Source of the DNA: Linyphia triangularis
Taxonomy: Eukaryota; Arthropoda; Arachnida; Araneae; Linyphiidae
Assembly: GCA_963978545.1 (NCBI GenBank)
Contig: OZ021724.1
Coordinates: 24,107,933-24,171,932 of the forward strand
DNA length: 64,000 nucleotides
Direction: 5' to 3'
Numbering within the stretch: the first letter of the stretch is position 1; each line of letters begins with the position of its first letter. The notes under the pieces are model-generated. The model was not told the origin of the DNA and made no database searches. It worked only from the letters and a program-made list of their open reading frames with translations. The translations under genes were made by a program, and so were the position numbers. Shown here piece after piece: positions 21,901 to 31,247 of this stretch.

Positions 21901-23706
21901 GGGCATGTCTGTCAAAATTTCGCATTATAAAACTATTAAGCTTATAAGACTTCAAATTAAGTTATTACCTACTTAATTTGCTAGTTGAAGCAAAATTTTA
22001 ATAAATGATTAATGAATCGGTAGAGTAAAACTCAAGAATTAAGCGTTCTCTTAATTTATCAGTCATGCATTAACGTTAATATTAAACGGTGCACATTCTT
22101 GTTTTACCTATAAATGATAGTGTTGTATTGATTTCCAAAAAATGTTTGTCTAAAGTACTTTTTGATTTTCATTTCAGGAGGCGCAGGCCTACACGGGTAA
22201 TTATTTTTTTATGCTTTATTGACTTTATCTTAATATTTTATCTTAACCTTTCCACCTTTCATCGGGTGCATTTCATCTGATAGGCATAGGTAATTGTCAC
22301 TCCCAGCCTGTCAATTATGCGGGAGTTCAGGAGTCAACATATTGCTTCCGACTAAAGGTTTTGGATATTTAAGTATTTGATATCGGTTTTTTTAAGTGAC
22401 TGGGCATTTGACATAAAATTAAATGTATATGGCGTGGCATGAATGTGTTAAGAAAAGAATCGGCGAATCCATTTTTCTTACTATTAATACAGTGTCCGTA
22501 AAGTCGTAGAGCACTTTTGACCGGTCACAGGATTCCACTTGTTGCCCTACACACATCTAAAGATGTTGCGTTGTTTTCCTGTGAACGGTGAAAAGTGCAT
22601 CATGGCTTTAAGGACACTGTAATATGTAGTCTTATCCGCTACTTTTTGTGGATGAGGGCGGGCTTGGTTGATTAAATGAACAAATTAACCTTTATTTACT
22701 TCAGAAACGGCACAAAACCCTTTTAATATATACTCAACATGTACAGTAAAATATTTATTTGACCACTTTTGTTAAAAAAAATTATTAAAGGATTTCGGAC
22801 GTGTCCCGTTTTATTCATCAGCTGTGCATTTAATATCTCCATAAAATAAACCATGCAAAGTCACTTGCATCCAAATAGCCTCTAGTACGAAAAGATTAAT
22901 GGGACGAAGTAAATGAAACTGGACTCTTTAATGTAATTAGATTCTGGCTTTTCAAATTAAGGGTTCTGGCCATAGGGATTAAAAATCGCAAAACTGCAAC
23001 GTCGATCTCGATGTTTTTTCAGAATAAATTAACCTCGTTTACAAGAGTGACAAAATATTGCTAGTTTCGATCAGTTTTCAAAAATAGTTCTGACAATTTC
23101 AATTCTCATTTATATTTCATAGACGCGATCTGATGGTTTATTGTCTCTGAAAATGTTCTTTTCTTGTAGGTGTGCCGACCCTCTTGTCACTGTTGTAGCT
23201 GCGGCTGCAACAGGGGAAGGTGCCCCTGTGTTTGCCACAGGAGGGGCAGGCCCCCCACCCGACCACAGCCGCCACCACCCCCGCCCAGGAACCGACAGCC
23301 GCCACCCCCACCCAGAAACCCACAGCCGCCACCCCCACCACCCCGAAACCTGCCGGCTCCACCCCCTGCACAGAACCCACCACCACCTCCCAGGAACCAG
23401 CCACGCCCACCACCACCTAGGGCCAGGTCCCGGAGTCCCCTCCAGCCAAGGAGCCCCAGCCCCCCGCGCCAGGAGGAGAGACACCGAATCCCCTGGAGCG
23501 ACCACTTCAAAATGGAGGCGCTGGTCAACAGTCCCACTTGGCTCAGGGGGGGAACAACCCCCTTCCCTCCCGGGGTCAAGTTTCCGACGCCCCTGCGTCG
23601 ACTTGACTGGACCCGTTTACCGCCTGTTCCGCTTTCGAACGGCGTAACCACCCGGAGTCAAGCCCGACGCCTTCGTGAAGAGTTCGGCGAGTACCTGGCC
23701 GTCTAG
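15902..23706 (+). CDS. Multi-exon gene for a proline-, arginine- and cysteine-rich protein of unknown function
   Basis: Five exons (15896-15960, 21399-21427, 21512-21665, 22178-22196, 23170-23708) have consensus AG acceptors and GT donors and join in one frame with intron phases 2, 1, 2 and 0. They give about 265 residues. Order: MANQNAQTPP start; CPGC near residue 15; hydrophobic VVDILLPIAEV; proline-rich block around residues 44-75; arginine run across the exon 3/4 junction; cysteine-dense segment (CHCCSCGCNRGRCPCVC); PPPPPRN-type repeats; RARSRSP; C-terminal TRSQARRLREEFGEYLAV. The ATG at 15902 is the first in exon 1; an upstream untranslated exon is implied by the acceptor. I cannot name the protein. 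Its GC-rich exons contrast sharply with AT-rich introns. Multiple in-frame junctions make a real gene likely; expression is not shown. Confidence 0.8.
16021..16189 (+). mobile_element. tRNA-derived SINE, family B (copy 2), in intron 1
   Basis: Diverged copy: GGTGGTTAGCTCTCTGACCTG head, ATGCCAAAAGTGCCAGGACA, GTGGTTCGGAATCCTCGTTAA, GTAGGTTCAGCACTTATTAG, TTATTGTGCACAGAAATTGG. Confidence 0.75.
16190..17409. other. Intron 1 sequence without recognised features
   Basis: No exon or familiar repeat. A short inverted pair CGTGCGTTTTTACATGC / GCATGTTAAAACGCGAG (16748-16764 and 16824-16840) suggests an old hairpin element around 16740-16900; I could not find its ends. Confidence 0.4.
17410..17623 (+). 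mobile_element. piggyBac-like MITE (CCCTTTGCACTC family), in intron 1
   Basis: TTAATCCTTTGCACTCGATG at the left, GAATGCAAAGGGTTAA at the right, TTAA on both sides, 214 bp. GAGAGGCGCC lies near the right end, as in the 3399 copy. Confidence 0.85.
18392..18655 (+). mobile_element. tRNA-derived SINE, family C, inside the hAT element
   Basis: tRNA-like head AGTGGTTAGCGCACCGCACT with box B GGTTTGATTCGCGG, then a body with AAATAAACTGAGGACTATGC, GGTTCGGCGTCAGAATGACC, GCTATGTGACACACAAATGC, GGCCCAGCAGGCC and GGTCGCGCCACTGAGTTAA. Only one copy is in this window, so the right limit is approximate. Confidence 0.75.
19724..19972 (-). pseudogene. hAT transposase N-terminal remnant
   Basis: The 82-residue frame contains SFSTKPLWNHLMSVHKEIHR, which resembles the second half of a BED zinc finger (Leu-Trp-x-His-Leu, x4, His), and ends SLDDPKEKALATKICKY, like the segment preceding the catalytic core in hAT transposases. 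The expected cysteine pair upstream is not intact in this frame, and no RNase-H-like core follows. Assignment rests partly on its position in a TIR-bounded hAT element. Confidence 0.6.
21399..21427 (+). CDS. Exon 2 of the proline-rich gene (29-nt micro-exon)
   Basis: Acceptor TTCTTTTACAG before 21399 and donor GTAAGT after 21427. It completes one codon and adds YIPDVVDIL plus one base. It is too short to be noticed as an open frame; its reading frame fits both neighbours. Confidence 0.75.
21512..21665 (+). CDS. Exon 3 of the proline-rich gene (poly-proline)
   Basis: Acceptor TTCTACTTTCAG, donor GTACGT. It encodes PIAEVRPVQLANQ, then long proline/alanine runs ending PAPRRRR. Frame 21514 is fixed by exon 2; the other open frames here come from the low-complexity sequence. 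Confidence 0.78.
22178..22196 (+). CDS. Exon 4 of the proline-rich gene (19-nt micro-exon)
   Basis: Acceptor TTTTCATTTCAG and donor GTAATT flank 19 nt that complete an Arg codon and add RRRPTR, continuing the arginine run. Skipping it would shift the frame of exon 5 by one base, so inclusion could act as an on/off switch. Confidence 0.68.
22243..22451. mobile_element. Candidate TTAA-flanked MITE in intron 4
   Basis: TTAACCTTTCCACC at the left and GCATGAATGTGTTAA at the right enclose 209 bp. The terminal inverted repeat is weak. The right end, read inverted (TTAACACATTCATGCC), resembles the TTAACACGTT family at 13670. Confidence 0.35.
22490..22619. mobile_element. 130-bp mariner-type MITE in intron 4
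   Basis: Ends CAGTGTCCGTAAAGTCGTAG and its inverse, flanked by TA on both sides. Near-perfect inverted halves include GAGCACTTTTGACCG / CGGTGAAAAGTGCATC and ACAGGA / TCCTGT, so the whole element folds into a hairpin. TA duplication and the CAGTGTCC start fit Tc1/mariner. Confidence 0.9.
23170..23706 (+). CDS. Exon 5 of the proline-rich gene (cysteine segment, PPPPPRN repeats, C-terminus)
   Basis: Acceptor TTTTCTTGTAG ends at 23169; 178 codons follow to TAG at 23704-23706. It starts VCRPSCHCCSCGCN, continues through proline/arginine repeats, then SRSPLQPRSPSPPR and a mixed C-terminal domain with FKMEALVNSPTWL. A GTAAGT donor begins at 23709, two bases after the stop, implying an intron in the 3' UTR or an alternative ending. 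Confidence 0.78.
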   Translation: MCRPSCHCCSCGCNRGRCPCVCHRRGRPPTRPQPPPPPPRNRQPPPPPRNPQPPPPPPRNLPAPPPAQNPPPPPRNQPRPPPPRARSRSPLQPRSPSPPRQEERHRIPWSDHFKMEALVNSPTWLRGGTTPFPPGVKFPTPLRRLDWTRLPPVPLSNGVTTRSQARRLREEFGEYLAV

Positions 23707-25191
23707 ACGTAAGTAGAGCAATTTCTGTGTCTAGTTGAGAAATGAGATGTTTTCCAGAGTTTAGGTCACCGCGGGAACTTGCCTCTGCTCGACAACTCCT
23801 TTCCAAGTTGAGCTACATTTTGCACCTACACTTGCGCGTTCTACCATAGATGCTAAGGTTGGTTGGAAATGATATGCGTGAGAGTTTGGTTTCTAGGCTG
23901 TCTATATAAACTTGGGTATATGTGTATGCCTTTTCCTATTATTAGCACCAGGGAAGTCACATTTTCAAGATGCTCCTTCAATTTTTCCGATAGTGTTACA
24001 GTCTGAGAGGCAACTATAAGTTTAAGCACACCATCGAACATTTTGATTTTTTTTATTGAACGTAGAAAAATTGTTATAGGTCATGGATCTGTTGGTCTGC
24101 CAAGGAAAATGTGCCAGGGAATTGTTCAGAAATTGTCTTTAAATGAGTTGAACTAAATCCAATTGCCAAATTAGTCAATGAGTATACTTTTTCATTCGGT
24201 AGCCTTCAGTGATTAATTTTCAATCGGGAAGGATACAGATAATTCCATCTCTTTAGTGCCAAATGAATCACAAAAGTGAGTCAAATTGGCAATAAATGCT
24301 GCGTCGAAGGATGTAACCGATGTTACCAATTTGGCTCACTTTTAAAAGATGCAAGAATTCGGCACCAAGCGAGTGGAATCTGCATGTTTGGCAATCAGAT
24401 TTACTTCAACTCTTTCAAAGTCTACTTTTGACAGTTCCCTGGTATTTAGCCCCGACAGACCAGCAGTTCCACGATATAGCCTTTCTCTACTTTCAAAAAA
24501 ATTCTAAATGATGTTCCATGGTGTACTCAAACTTGCAGTTGCCTCTCAGTCTATTAGCTAAAGTAATTTGGGTGGGTCACTTCATCGGTTGTCTATGGAT
24601 ATATGGCGGTCGGCTATTGCGTCGTGGCAATTGTAAGTTTTAGCGCGTCGCTTAAGATCTTGAAATGTTGCAAGGAATTAAAGGTTGAGGATATTTTGGT
24701 CTGCTGGACTTTTTTTTTCCAGCGAGGACTAGTCCAAAAGAGTTTCGTAAGGAATCGCAATTGTTCGTTAATTTTCTAAAATAATGAGCAGGACTCTGCA
24801 TTCTAAACCATTGATTTCGAATAATATTCCATAATATCGAATATTTTTTACGTTGGAAAAGCTTTAAATCGCATTAATATTTTTATTGTAGTGTCCTAAT
24901 TTCAGATCAAATGCGAGAACAAAAATTAGAACTTAAAATCTGATATCATAGATGAACTTGCATTCTCCAATGAGAATGGGCATTTATGTCCATGTTTTTG
25001 AAGACGCGTTATTTCGTTCGTAAACAGTCGGGAATATCCGATCAACGATCAAATTACTAAAAGCTTATATATTGCCAAATCCCATACGATACGAATATTT
25101 TGTCCCAGTCGACTCTGTACGAATGGGATAAATTTTAATCATGCAAAAGTGTCGTGTAAGAGTTCAATACCCTTTTTTTTTTCTCCCTTTA
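23707..25191. other. Gene-free interval downstream of the proline-rich gene, with a hairpin
   Basis: No further exon could be assigned; the 3' UTR exon implied by the donor at 23709 is not identified. A 21-22-bp hairpin (arms 24271-24292 and 24323-24343, 30-nt loop) is the only structure I noticed. No known repeat is recognised. Confidence 0.45.
24271..24343 (+). repeat. Short imperfect hairpin
   Basis: CAAAAGTGAGTCAAATTGGCAA pairs with TTACCAATTTGGCTCACTTTT with one mismatch and one G-U pair across about 21 bp. The geometry resembles a microRNA precursor or a tiny MITE; nothing else supports either. Confidence 0.5.
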
Positions 25192-25372
25192 GCTGACCAA
25201 ACGGTATAGTGGTTAGCATGCTAGCTTCTAGACCGCGAGGTTGTGGGTTCGAGTCCCGTGTTAGACATGGGTGTTTGTAAATGTATGTTGGCTTGTCTAA
25301 TGACGAATGTTTCGGCGCATTATAGCCCTCGTGTTGCTGACGGCGCCAGATAATCTGAAAACAACCAACCAA
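25192..25372 (+). mobile_element. tRNA-derived SINE, family A (copy 5)
   Basis: Full-length: GCTGACCAAACGGTATAGTG, box A TAGTGGTTAGCATG, box B GGTTCGAGTCCCG, GTTAGACATGGGTGTTTG and GGCGCCAGATAATCTG, then AAAACAACCAACC. Confidence 0.93.
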
Positions 25373-25552
25373 CACTTTTTATTTAACTCGAAATCTTCGT
25401 GCTACGGGGAGTTGGTACACTCTATACCAGTAATGTAAATTTGACCGATTTTGTACCTGTTCTAGATAATTGACACAAATGGAAGCTTAATTTTTTTTCA
25501 TAGCTTTAGTGTCAAATACTGCTTGCCCAGATAGTTTTGTGGATTAAGTTCT

Positions 25553-26245
25553 TTAAGGTGTACGTGTACCCTACAATTCACGAAAATCGATCTAAATATC
25601 GATTTTTCTTTGTAATTATATTATCTTCGATTCTTTAGCCTTGAAACAATACTAAATATTTTAAAATGTCCTAAATATTTTTGAATTAATTATAGGTAGG
25701 TACTACCTCTGTTAAGTACTAGGCTTCTAAAACTTTAAATCTGTTTCCTGACAAATGAATATGTCACGCTTTATTCAAGCTATGATAATTCAACAACAAA
25801 ATGTTCAATTATAAATTTTTTTATATCATAGAAATCTATATAATGGTAGATGCTTTGAAATTTGATTTTACAAAATTAGTAGAGAAATTGATTTTTTTAA
25901 TGACTTTTAAAACTTAAAATTCATTAAAAATATGTATATATTTTTTCTTCACACTTTCACACAAAATATATTGTAAAAATTAAAATATTCCATGTTAGAG
26001 ATTCAATTGAGTTTCAAAACATGAATATTTCGAATGATATCCAAGTGGAATTGCCTTTCTAAGTAAATTAGAATTTGATATATAATTGTTTGAAATATGG
26101 GCTAATTACATCTTAATTAACAATTGGCAGAATTTGAATTTTTGTATGAAATGATTTTAAGCATACCCTTGAACTACTATAAAAAAGAATTGGATTTTAA
26201 AATTAAAAATTAAAAAAAAAAATCTAGAGTATACGTATACCTTAA
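25553..26245. mobile_element. TTAA-flanked MITE with GTACACGTACACC-type ends
   Basis: Left end TTAAGGTGTACGTGTACCCT and right end TAGAGTATACGTATACCTTAA are inverse with 4 mismatches in 21, both bounded by TTAA (25553-25556, 26242-26245). The 690-bp interior is extremely AT-rich and non-coding. The terminal sequence is itself palindromic around GTACGTGTAC. Confidence 0.75.
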
Positions 26246-27429
26246 GTACTGGAAAAAAGTAACTATATATAGTTTAATTTAATTTCTTATTGTATTTTTA
26301 ATCAACTAGAAACAAGTTCCAGCTCCCCAATATTAAAAAAATATTCCTGTAAGGAAAGTCGGTAGTCAAATTGTAAACGGTGTTTTCACAGTAATTCAGC
26401 GAATTTTCCTGTAGTTTCCTACAAAAGTACAGTAGACCATCGTGTTCTTAAACTGATGCAGTCTTTATATTAGAATCGGTAATTGTCTAGCGTAAGGTCA
26501 GGGCATTTTTGTGTAAGGCGTGTATTTTTGTGTCTCGTCCAAAGCCTAGATTTTTAACAAGAGAATCTGGCCGACTCAATTTTTCTGAATTACAATTGTA
26601 TGCAATTTTAAAAAAAGTTGTAATACAAAAATGGAAATGACAATTACGGTGGTACAAAATGTCGTAAATTTGTGTAAATATCACTTTTTTCAGCGTGAAT
26701 TATAAAGCAGATTTAAATGTTTTGGGAAAACTTCGAAATCTCTATGAATTAAACCTTCGTTTGTAATGCAAGTTTAGGATTAGGTTATTTTATTCGCAAT
26801 CATTAAATTTGAGTAATTTAATGAATGTGAGTAAATTGTACGTTTGATTCTTAAAATATAAAACATGCATTATTAAAAGTTTCGTTCATAACAATCGCAA
26901 GGTTTTTGTCAATTGTAATAAACGCTAAATTTCTAGATTCAATTTAAATTTTCTGAACGATGGAACAATTTTCACCTCCACTTTTTACTATTTTTGTCAT
27001 ATTTTGGCAATTTTTTTAATATAACAGACCCTTCATCACCGCCACAATGTAAAAGTAAACCGAATCATTTATGATGTATATATAAATTTGTGCTCCCATT
27101 TCGCTAAATGACTAATACTTTTTAAACTGATCAACTGAAGATGATAAATTTGATATTTTATTTAACAGCATTTAGGTTCTTTTATTGACTTTCTTTGAAG
27201 TTGCCGACTTGTGTTTGATGCAAGCAAAGTAATTCTTAGTATTTCTACTGAATTGTACTTCTTTTAAATTGAGTCGATCAATTCCCGAAGTGACAAAATT
27301 TCGGCTTCTGCAAGGCACTGCAATGCATAAATTCTTGTATCGACCCTTAGTCTCAATATATATCCTTGGGCATCAATTAAGTGACCGCACAAATTAGTTT
27401 TTTAAGCACTGTCGGGAAAATCGAAGGAA
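26246..27429. other. Gene-free AT-rich interval
   Basis: No gene or recognisable repeat. Short open frames such as 26487-26684 on the minus strand have no motifs. Confidence 0.5.
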
Positions 27430-27864
27430 TCATCTTAAAAATGTCGCTTCCCTGGCATGCATGGGAAATGACATGCGCATATGTCCGGGTAGATACCTAG
27501 GGGCTAAGCTCTTATTCAGATCATTCCTTCTTGCCTTGACATCTATGCTAGAGCTCGCAAGTGTTGTGCACAGGTGTAAAATGTTCCTCAACTTGGAAAA
27601 GGGTCTCGAGTTAAGGCAAGTTTCCGCTGTCCTGAACGCTGGATTGCATCTCTCGTTCTTGTCTGGCATGGAGAAAGTTCTCTGTCCTGTACGGCTGTTG
27701 TACTGTTCGGACTCGTACTCACGAAGGTGGGTGGTTACGCTGTCCGTAAATGGCACGGTCGGCAAAAGAGTTGTAGTCTTGTTGCCAAACGCTTACACGC
27801 CCCCTAAATCTGCTGATCAGGACCTTTTTTGTTGTTGTGGTGGCTTCAAGGGATTCGGCTGAGG
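27430..27864. other. Higher-GC island with overlapping open frames on both strands
   Basis: A 133-residue frame on + (27461-27862) overlaps a 111-residue frame on - (27430-27765). Neither shows a domain I recognise. Composition is clearly richer in G and C than the flanks. A GAG/GTAGGT donor-like site lies at the right end of the + frame. It could be an old captured sequence, a non-coding transcript or an exon; no choice is supported. Confidence 0.3.
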
Positions 27865-27944
27865 TAGGTGGTTTTTCCGTATGCATTTAAGTTATCATCC
27901 AGGGTCGTTCAAATTTCAAACCTTTTCATATGGCATACTCGTAA

Positions 27945-28166
27945 TTAATACCCTGGGCCTTAAGCCCAATGGTATTGTTTTCAATTGGTCAAAAGAGTAG
28001 TCAGTCCCTACTTAATGTTTAGGCATGAGCAGAATAGGCATTGTGTCGGCACGCGCCTGCTTGTATAAAGAGATATATCCTGATGTCCAGTTAAATCAAT
28101 GTTTTAACTAAAACTTTGTACTGAGCTTGGACTTAAGGCCCAGCGTAAACTGTACATCGGTCCTAA
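27945..28166. mobile_element. CCTGGGCCTTAAG inverted-repeat MITE (copy 1)
   Basis: Left CCCTGGGCCTTAAGCCCAA and right GGACTTAAGGCCCAGCGTAA are inverse. Interior words GGTATTGTTTTCAATTG, CTTAATGTTTAGGC and CCTGCTTGTAT recur in the copy at 40992-41212. Non-coding. Confidence 0.75.
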
Positions 28167-28253
28167 GCCAATTATTTGTTTTTCAAGTACTTAAAACCAA
28201 ATTTCTTTATAAAAGACATTTTGGTGTTTTACGAGACTGATATCAACAAACTT

Positions 28254-28310
28254 TTAATTCCGTCGGGCACATTTGATCTGACAAACACGGCCAATTCCTT
28301 TCCGAATCGA
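28254..28310 (+). mobile_element. Fragment related to the CCGTCGGGC MITE
   Basis: CCGTCGGGCACATTTGATCTG matches the left part of the element at 43292 (CCGATCGGGCACATTTGATT) over about 20 bp. The rest is not alignable by eye. Confidence 0.4.
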
Positions 28311-28465
28311 CTAATTGTATGTCACATATATAGGATTTTTAATCAACTTTATGTTCATCACTTGGCAGTTGTATGAATGAACCTAATTATGTGTTTATAA
28401 CGCTTTTTGAATAAAGGTTCACCAAGAATATTGTGCTCGACGAAAGTTTAAATTAAAATTTGGTT

Positions 28466-28738
28466 TGCAAGCTCCGACTGCCTTTCTGCCACCTATAAAT
28501 TGCTTAACACAGCCATGAGTCTCGTAATTTTGAGCATCTTAATGAAAAGAGATCGAAGTCTTCTAGCGTGAACCTCTCTCTGACCCCACCACATCGAGAG
28601 AACATTGAGGCCACGACAGATTTAATGTGCAGCAACCCCCATTAGATATACACCGGTCTTTGGTGGCCACCGAGGACCGAACTCTTAATCCTCCTATCAT
28701 GAGCTCGCTACTCTGACCACCAGGATAGCTGTGCTCTA
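28466..28738 (-). mobile_element. tRNA-derived SINE, family D (copy 1, with head)
   Basis: On the minus strand the head reads CTGGTGGTCAGAGTAGCGAG with box B GAGTTCGGTCCTCGG, then GGTGGCCACC and the body shared with 13172-13375. Box A-B spacing is as in a tRNA. Confidence 0.78.
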
Positions 28739-31135
28739 ATTTAAACTTTAGAAAATGAGTTTTATGAGTGAGAAAGTCTGATAGATATCAGACAACGGAA
28801 TCTATTCAAATCCCATTATCAAAGGAGGGTAAAATCCTTTGAACTTGACAAAACTTTTTGGACCCCGCCAACATTTAAAGTCATGCGATTTTATGGCTTG
28901 TAACTAGGCGGGTAGGGAATGGTTAGTTTGGGGATGGTAGTTTTTAGTTGACGTTTCCTTCTCGAATAGCGCCATCCAAGCTATAAACTTTCTGAAATGA
29001 GAAATCTCTCCTGACCAGTAAATATTGCAGGAGAAACACGGGCCGTTTTTTCTGTGAGCGTTAACAGTCGTTTTGAACAATATTTGTAGACTGATAGGCT
29101 GGTAATCATGTAATTCTACCAACTAATTTCCTTTGTTGGTACTTTGAAGCTAAACGGTACCTCCTGTGTCAAATACTAAATAGATGGATTTTTTTTCTAA
29201 ACTGAGATTATTGTTCATACTTTGAGTTACTAATCATTGCCAATCTTTTAACCCTTTTTTTTTTAAAAAGTTGGTTCTGTTCTTTCAATAATAGCAGAAT
29301 CGTAAAAGCCAAATCTGCAAAGCCTATTGTGTTTAAGACCTCCTTCGGCATTCAATTTGCAAATTAAATCGTCAGCGAGTGTAATAAGCGATTTTGCTTG
29401 TCCAGACTAGCATTAAAACTTATGTCAGAAAATGGTATTTAGTGAAAATATTTTGTTTCACAGTAATTCCTCTTGAAATATTAATATATTTAGTAGAGTT
29501 ATGGCTGGTTATTTCTGATCGAATTAAGGTCCATTAATTGCCACAAACTACGCCTCATAATTTTTTACTTGGTCAGATCACAAAGTAAATACCTAAGCGT
29601 GGCTGCAAAAATGTTAGTTTGAGAACACTGATGCATCACACATGAACAACGAGAATATACGATGGATCAGGCGACCATATTCTCCCTCAAGTACGCTAAC
29701 CGTATTCACTAAACTTCTGCTAATTATGCGTATCAGAGCAAATATTGAGAAAGAATAAGTAAAGGATGCAAAACAAACCAATATAACGTGGATTCTTAAA
29801 AGTGAATTGCGTTTGTGGTCACAATTTGTCCCAATGTTGCCAAACGATCTTAAACAAGCTAAAAAGTTGTAAATTATGTAGTCGGAAAAAGAATGTGAAA
29901 TACGTTGCCTACAATAGATGAAACCTATTAAAATGTCAATTATTTTAAACATTTCTCTAAAGAATAAGTTTACTAAATATTATGTATACTAGACAAAATG
30001 TGTGCTTTTGAGGTAAATTTGTATCGTATTTGTAATATAAGAGTACACCATTGCAAACTTGTGATAGAGCAAAATAACTGTTGATAAATTATTTATGTGA
30101 CGTTACTTCACGATTTCCTATTTAAATCCGTGACTTTGATGGCTGCATCTTTCATCGTTTAGCCAGTAATTACATTTTTTGAACGTTGGTGTAATTGAAC
30201 AATTCCCTGTCCTTAAGGCAACGGATTGCTGCATCTGTTTAGCACAAATATTAGTACTGGAAGTCTTGATCACAAGCCGGATAAGTTAGCTGTAGAAGAG
30301 TAGTAAAGAGAATTGAATAAATCAAAGCGTAGAAACGCAACTGTTTGTGTAGAAATATCCCCCCTCTCCCCTCTTTTTTTTTTACCCGGTAAAAAGATTC
30401 AGTAGTTGCGTGCTGCGGAGAGGGCGAATAAAACGTTGAGATTAAGTTTTCGTGTTTACTGGAATCAGTACTAATATTTAAGAGGATGGTTTTCCCTTAG
30501 AAATTTTTCAAATGCCAATAACAAATGCCATTATACTTGGATTTCAATCCACTTTCATTTATTATGTCCAGAGACGGTATTTTAAGAATAGTCTCGATCG
30601 GTTGAATGGGTTCAGACTATTCCAACTCGTCCGTTACTGTTCTACCGTGTTTTGATGAATATTGGAGCCAAGGACCTAGTTGAACTGAAGTACATTAGTT
30701 GAAGTTGTATTAACCTTGGTTAGTTCTTGAACTAAATTTTACATATTAAATGAAATCTAACCATGCGATATAAAAGATCATCGTCATCAATACAACGCAA
30801 GCGATCGAACGTTCCAATTAGCAAGCGGTATAACTAGTGTCATTTGTTACTGCGCTCAAGAAAGTTAGGCTAAATGACGTTCCAGGTAATTTTCCGATAC
30901 GTGTGAGTTTTCCCAATCTAAGAGCAAATGCGAAATATTTTCTGTTGGGAAAAAAATCTGAAAACGTCCCCATGTAGATTCACGATACCATTGGTAGTTC
31001 ACCTCGCTTAGCAGAGCAATTAAAGACCTAATGAATAAAATGGTGGGTTCTAAACAGAATTTATTTTGAAATGGAGATTTTCTAAGAGAATCGAGAGGTG
31101 TCTGCTTTTTCGGCCTGCTAGCAAACAAATTTCAG

Positions 31136-31190
31136 TATAGCGTGATATTGCGTTGAATGTCCGTTATACCATCTCTCGATGATCATTAGA
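31136..31190 (+). repeat. Imperfect palindromic repeat (copy 1)
   Basis: GTATAGCGTGATATTGCGTT...CCGTTATAC followed by CTCTCGATGAT. The same arrangement, better preserved, is at 37021-37075. Confidence 0.5.
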
Positions 31191-31195
31191 ACGAG

Positions 31196-31247
31196 CCTGG
31201 CGCAGTAAGGCCCAAGTGTTGCCCTTGTGCCGTTAAACTCCAACCAT
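31196..31247 (+). mobile_element. SINE family E tail fragment (copy 2)
   Basis: CTGGCGCAGTAAGGCCC, AAGTGTTGCCCTTGTGCCG and CTCCAACC match 12285-12350 in order. No head is visible. Confidence 0.45.

Noticed and set aside
23187..23651. Long Gly/Trp-rich minus-strand frames over exon 5
   Set aside because: Shadows of the GC-rich proline codons; the + frame is fixed by four splice junctions.
24346..24365. AAGAATTCGGCACC resembles a cDNA-library EcoRI adaptor
   Set aside because: Only about ten bases agree and the next bases differ; a chance match in continuous genomic sequence is more likely than vector.
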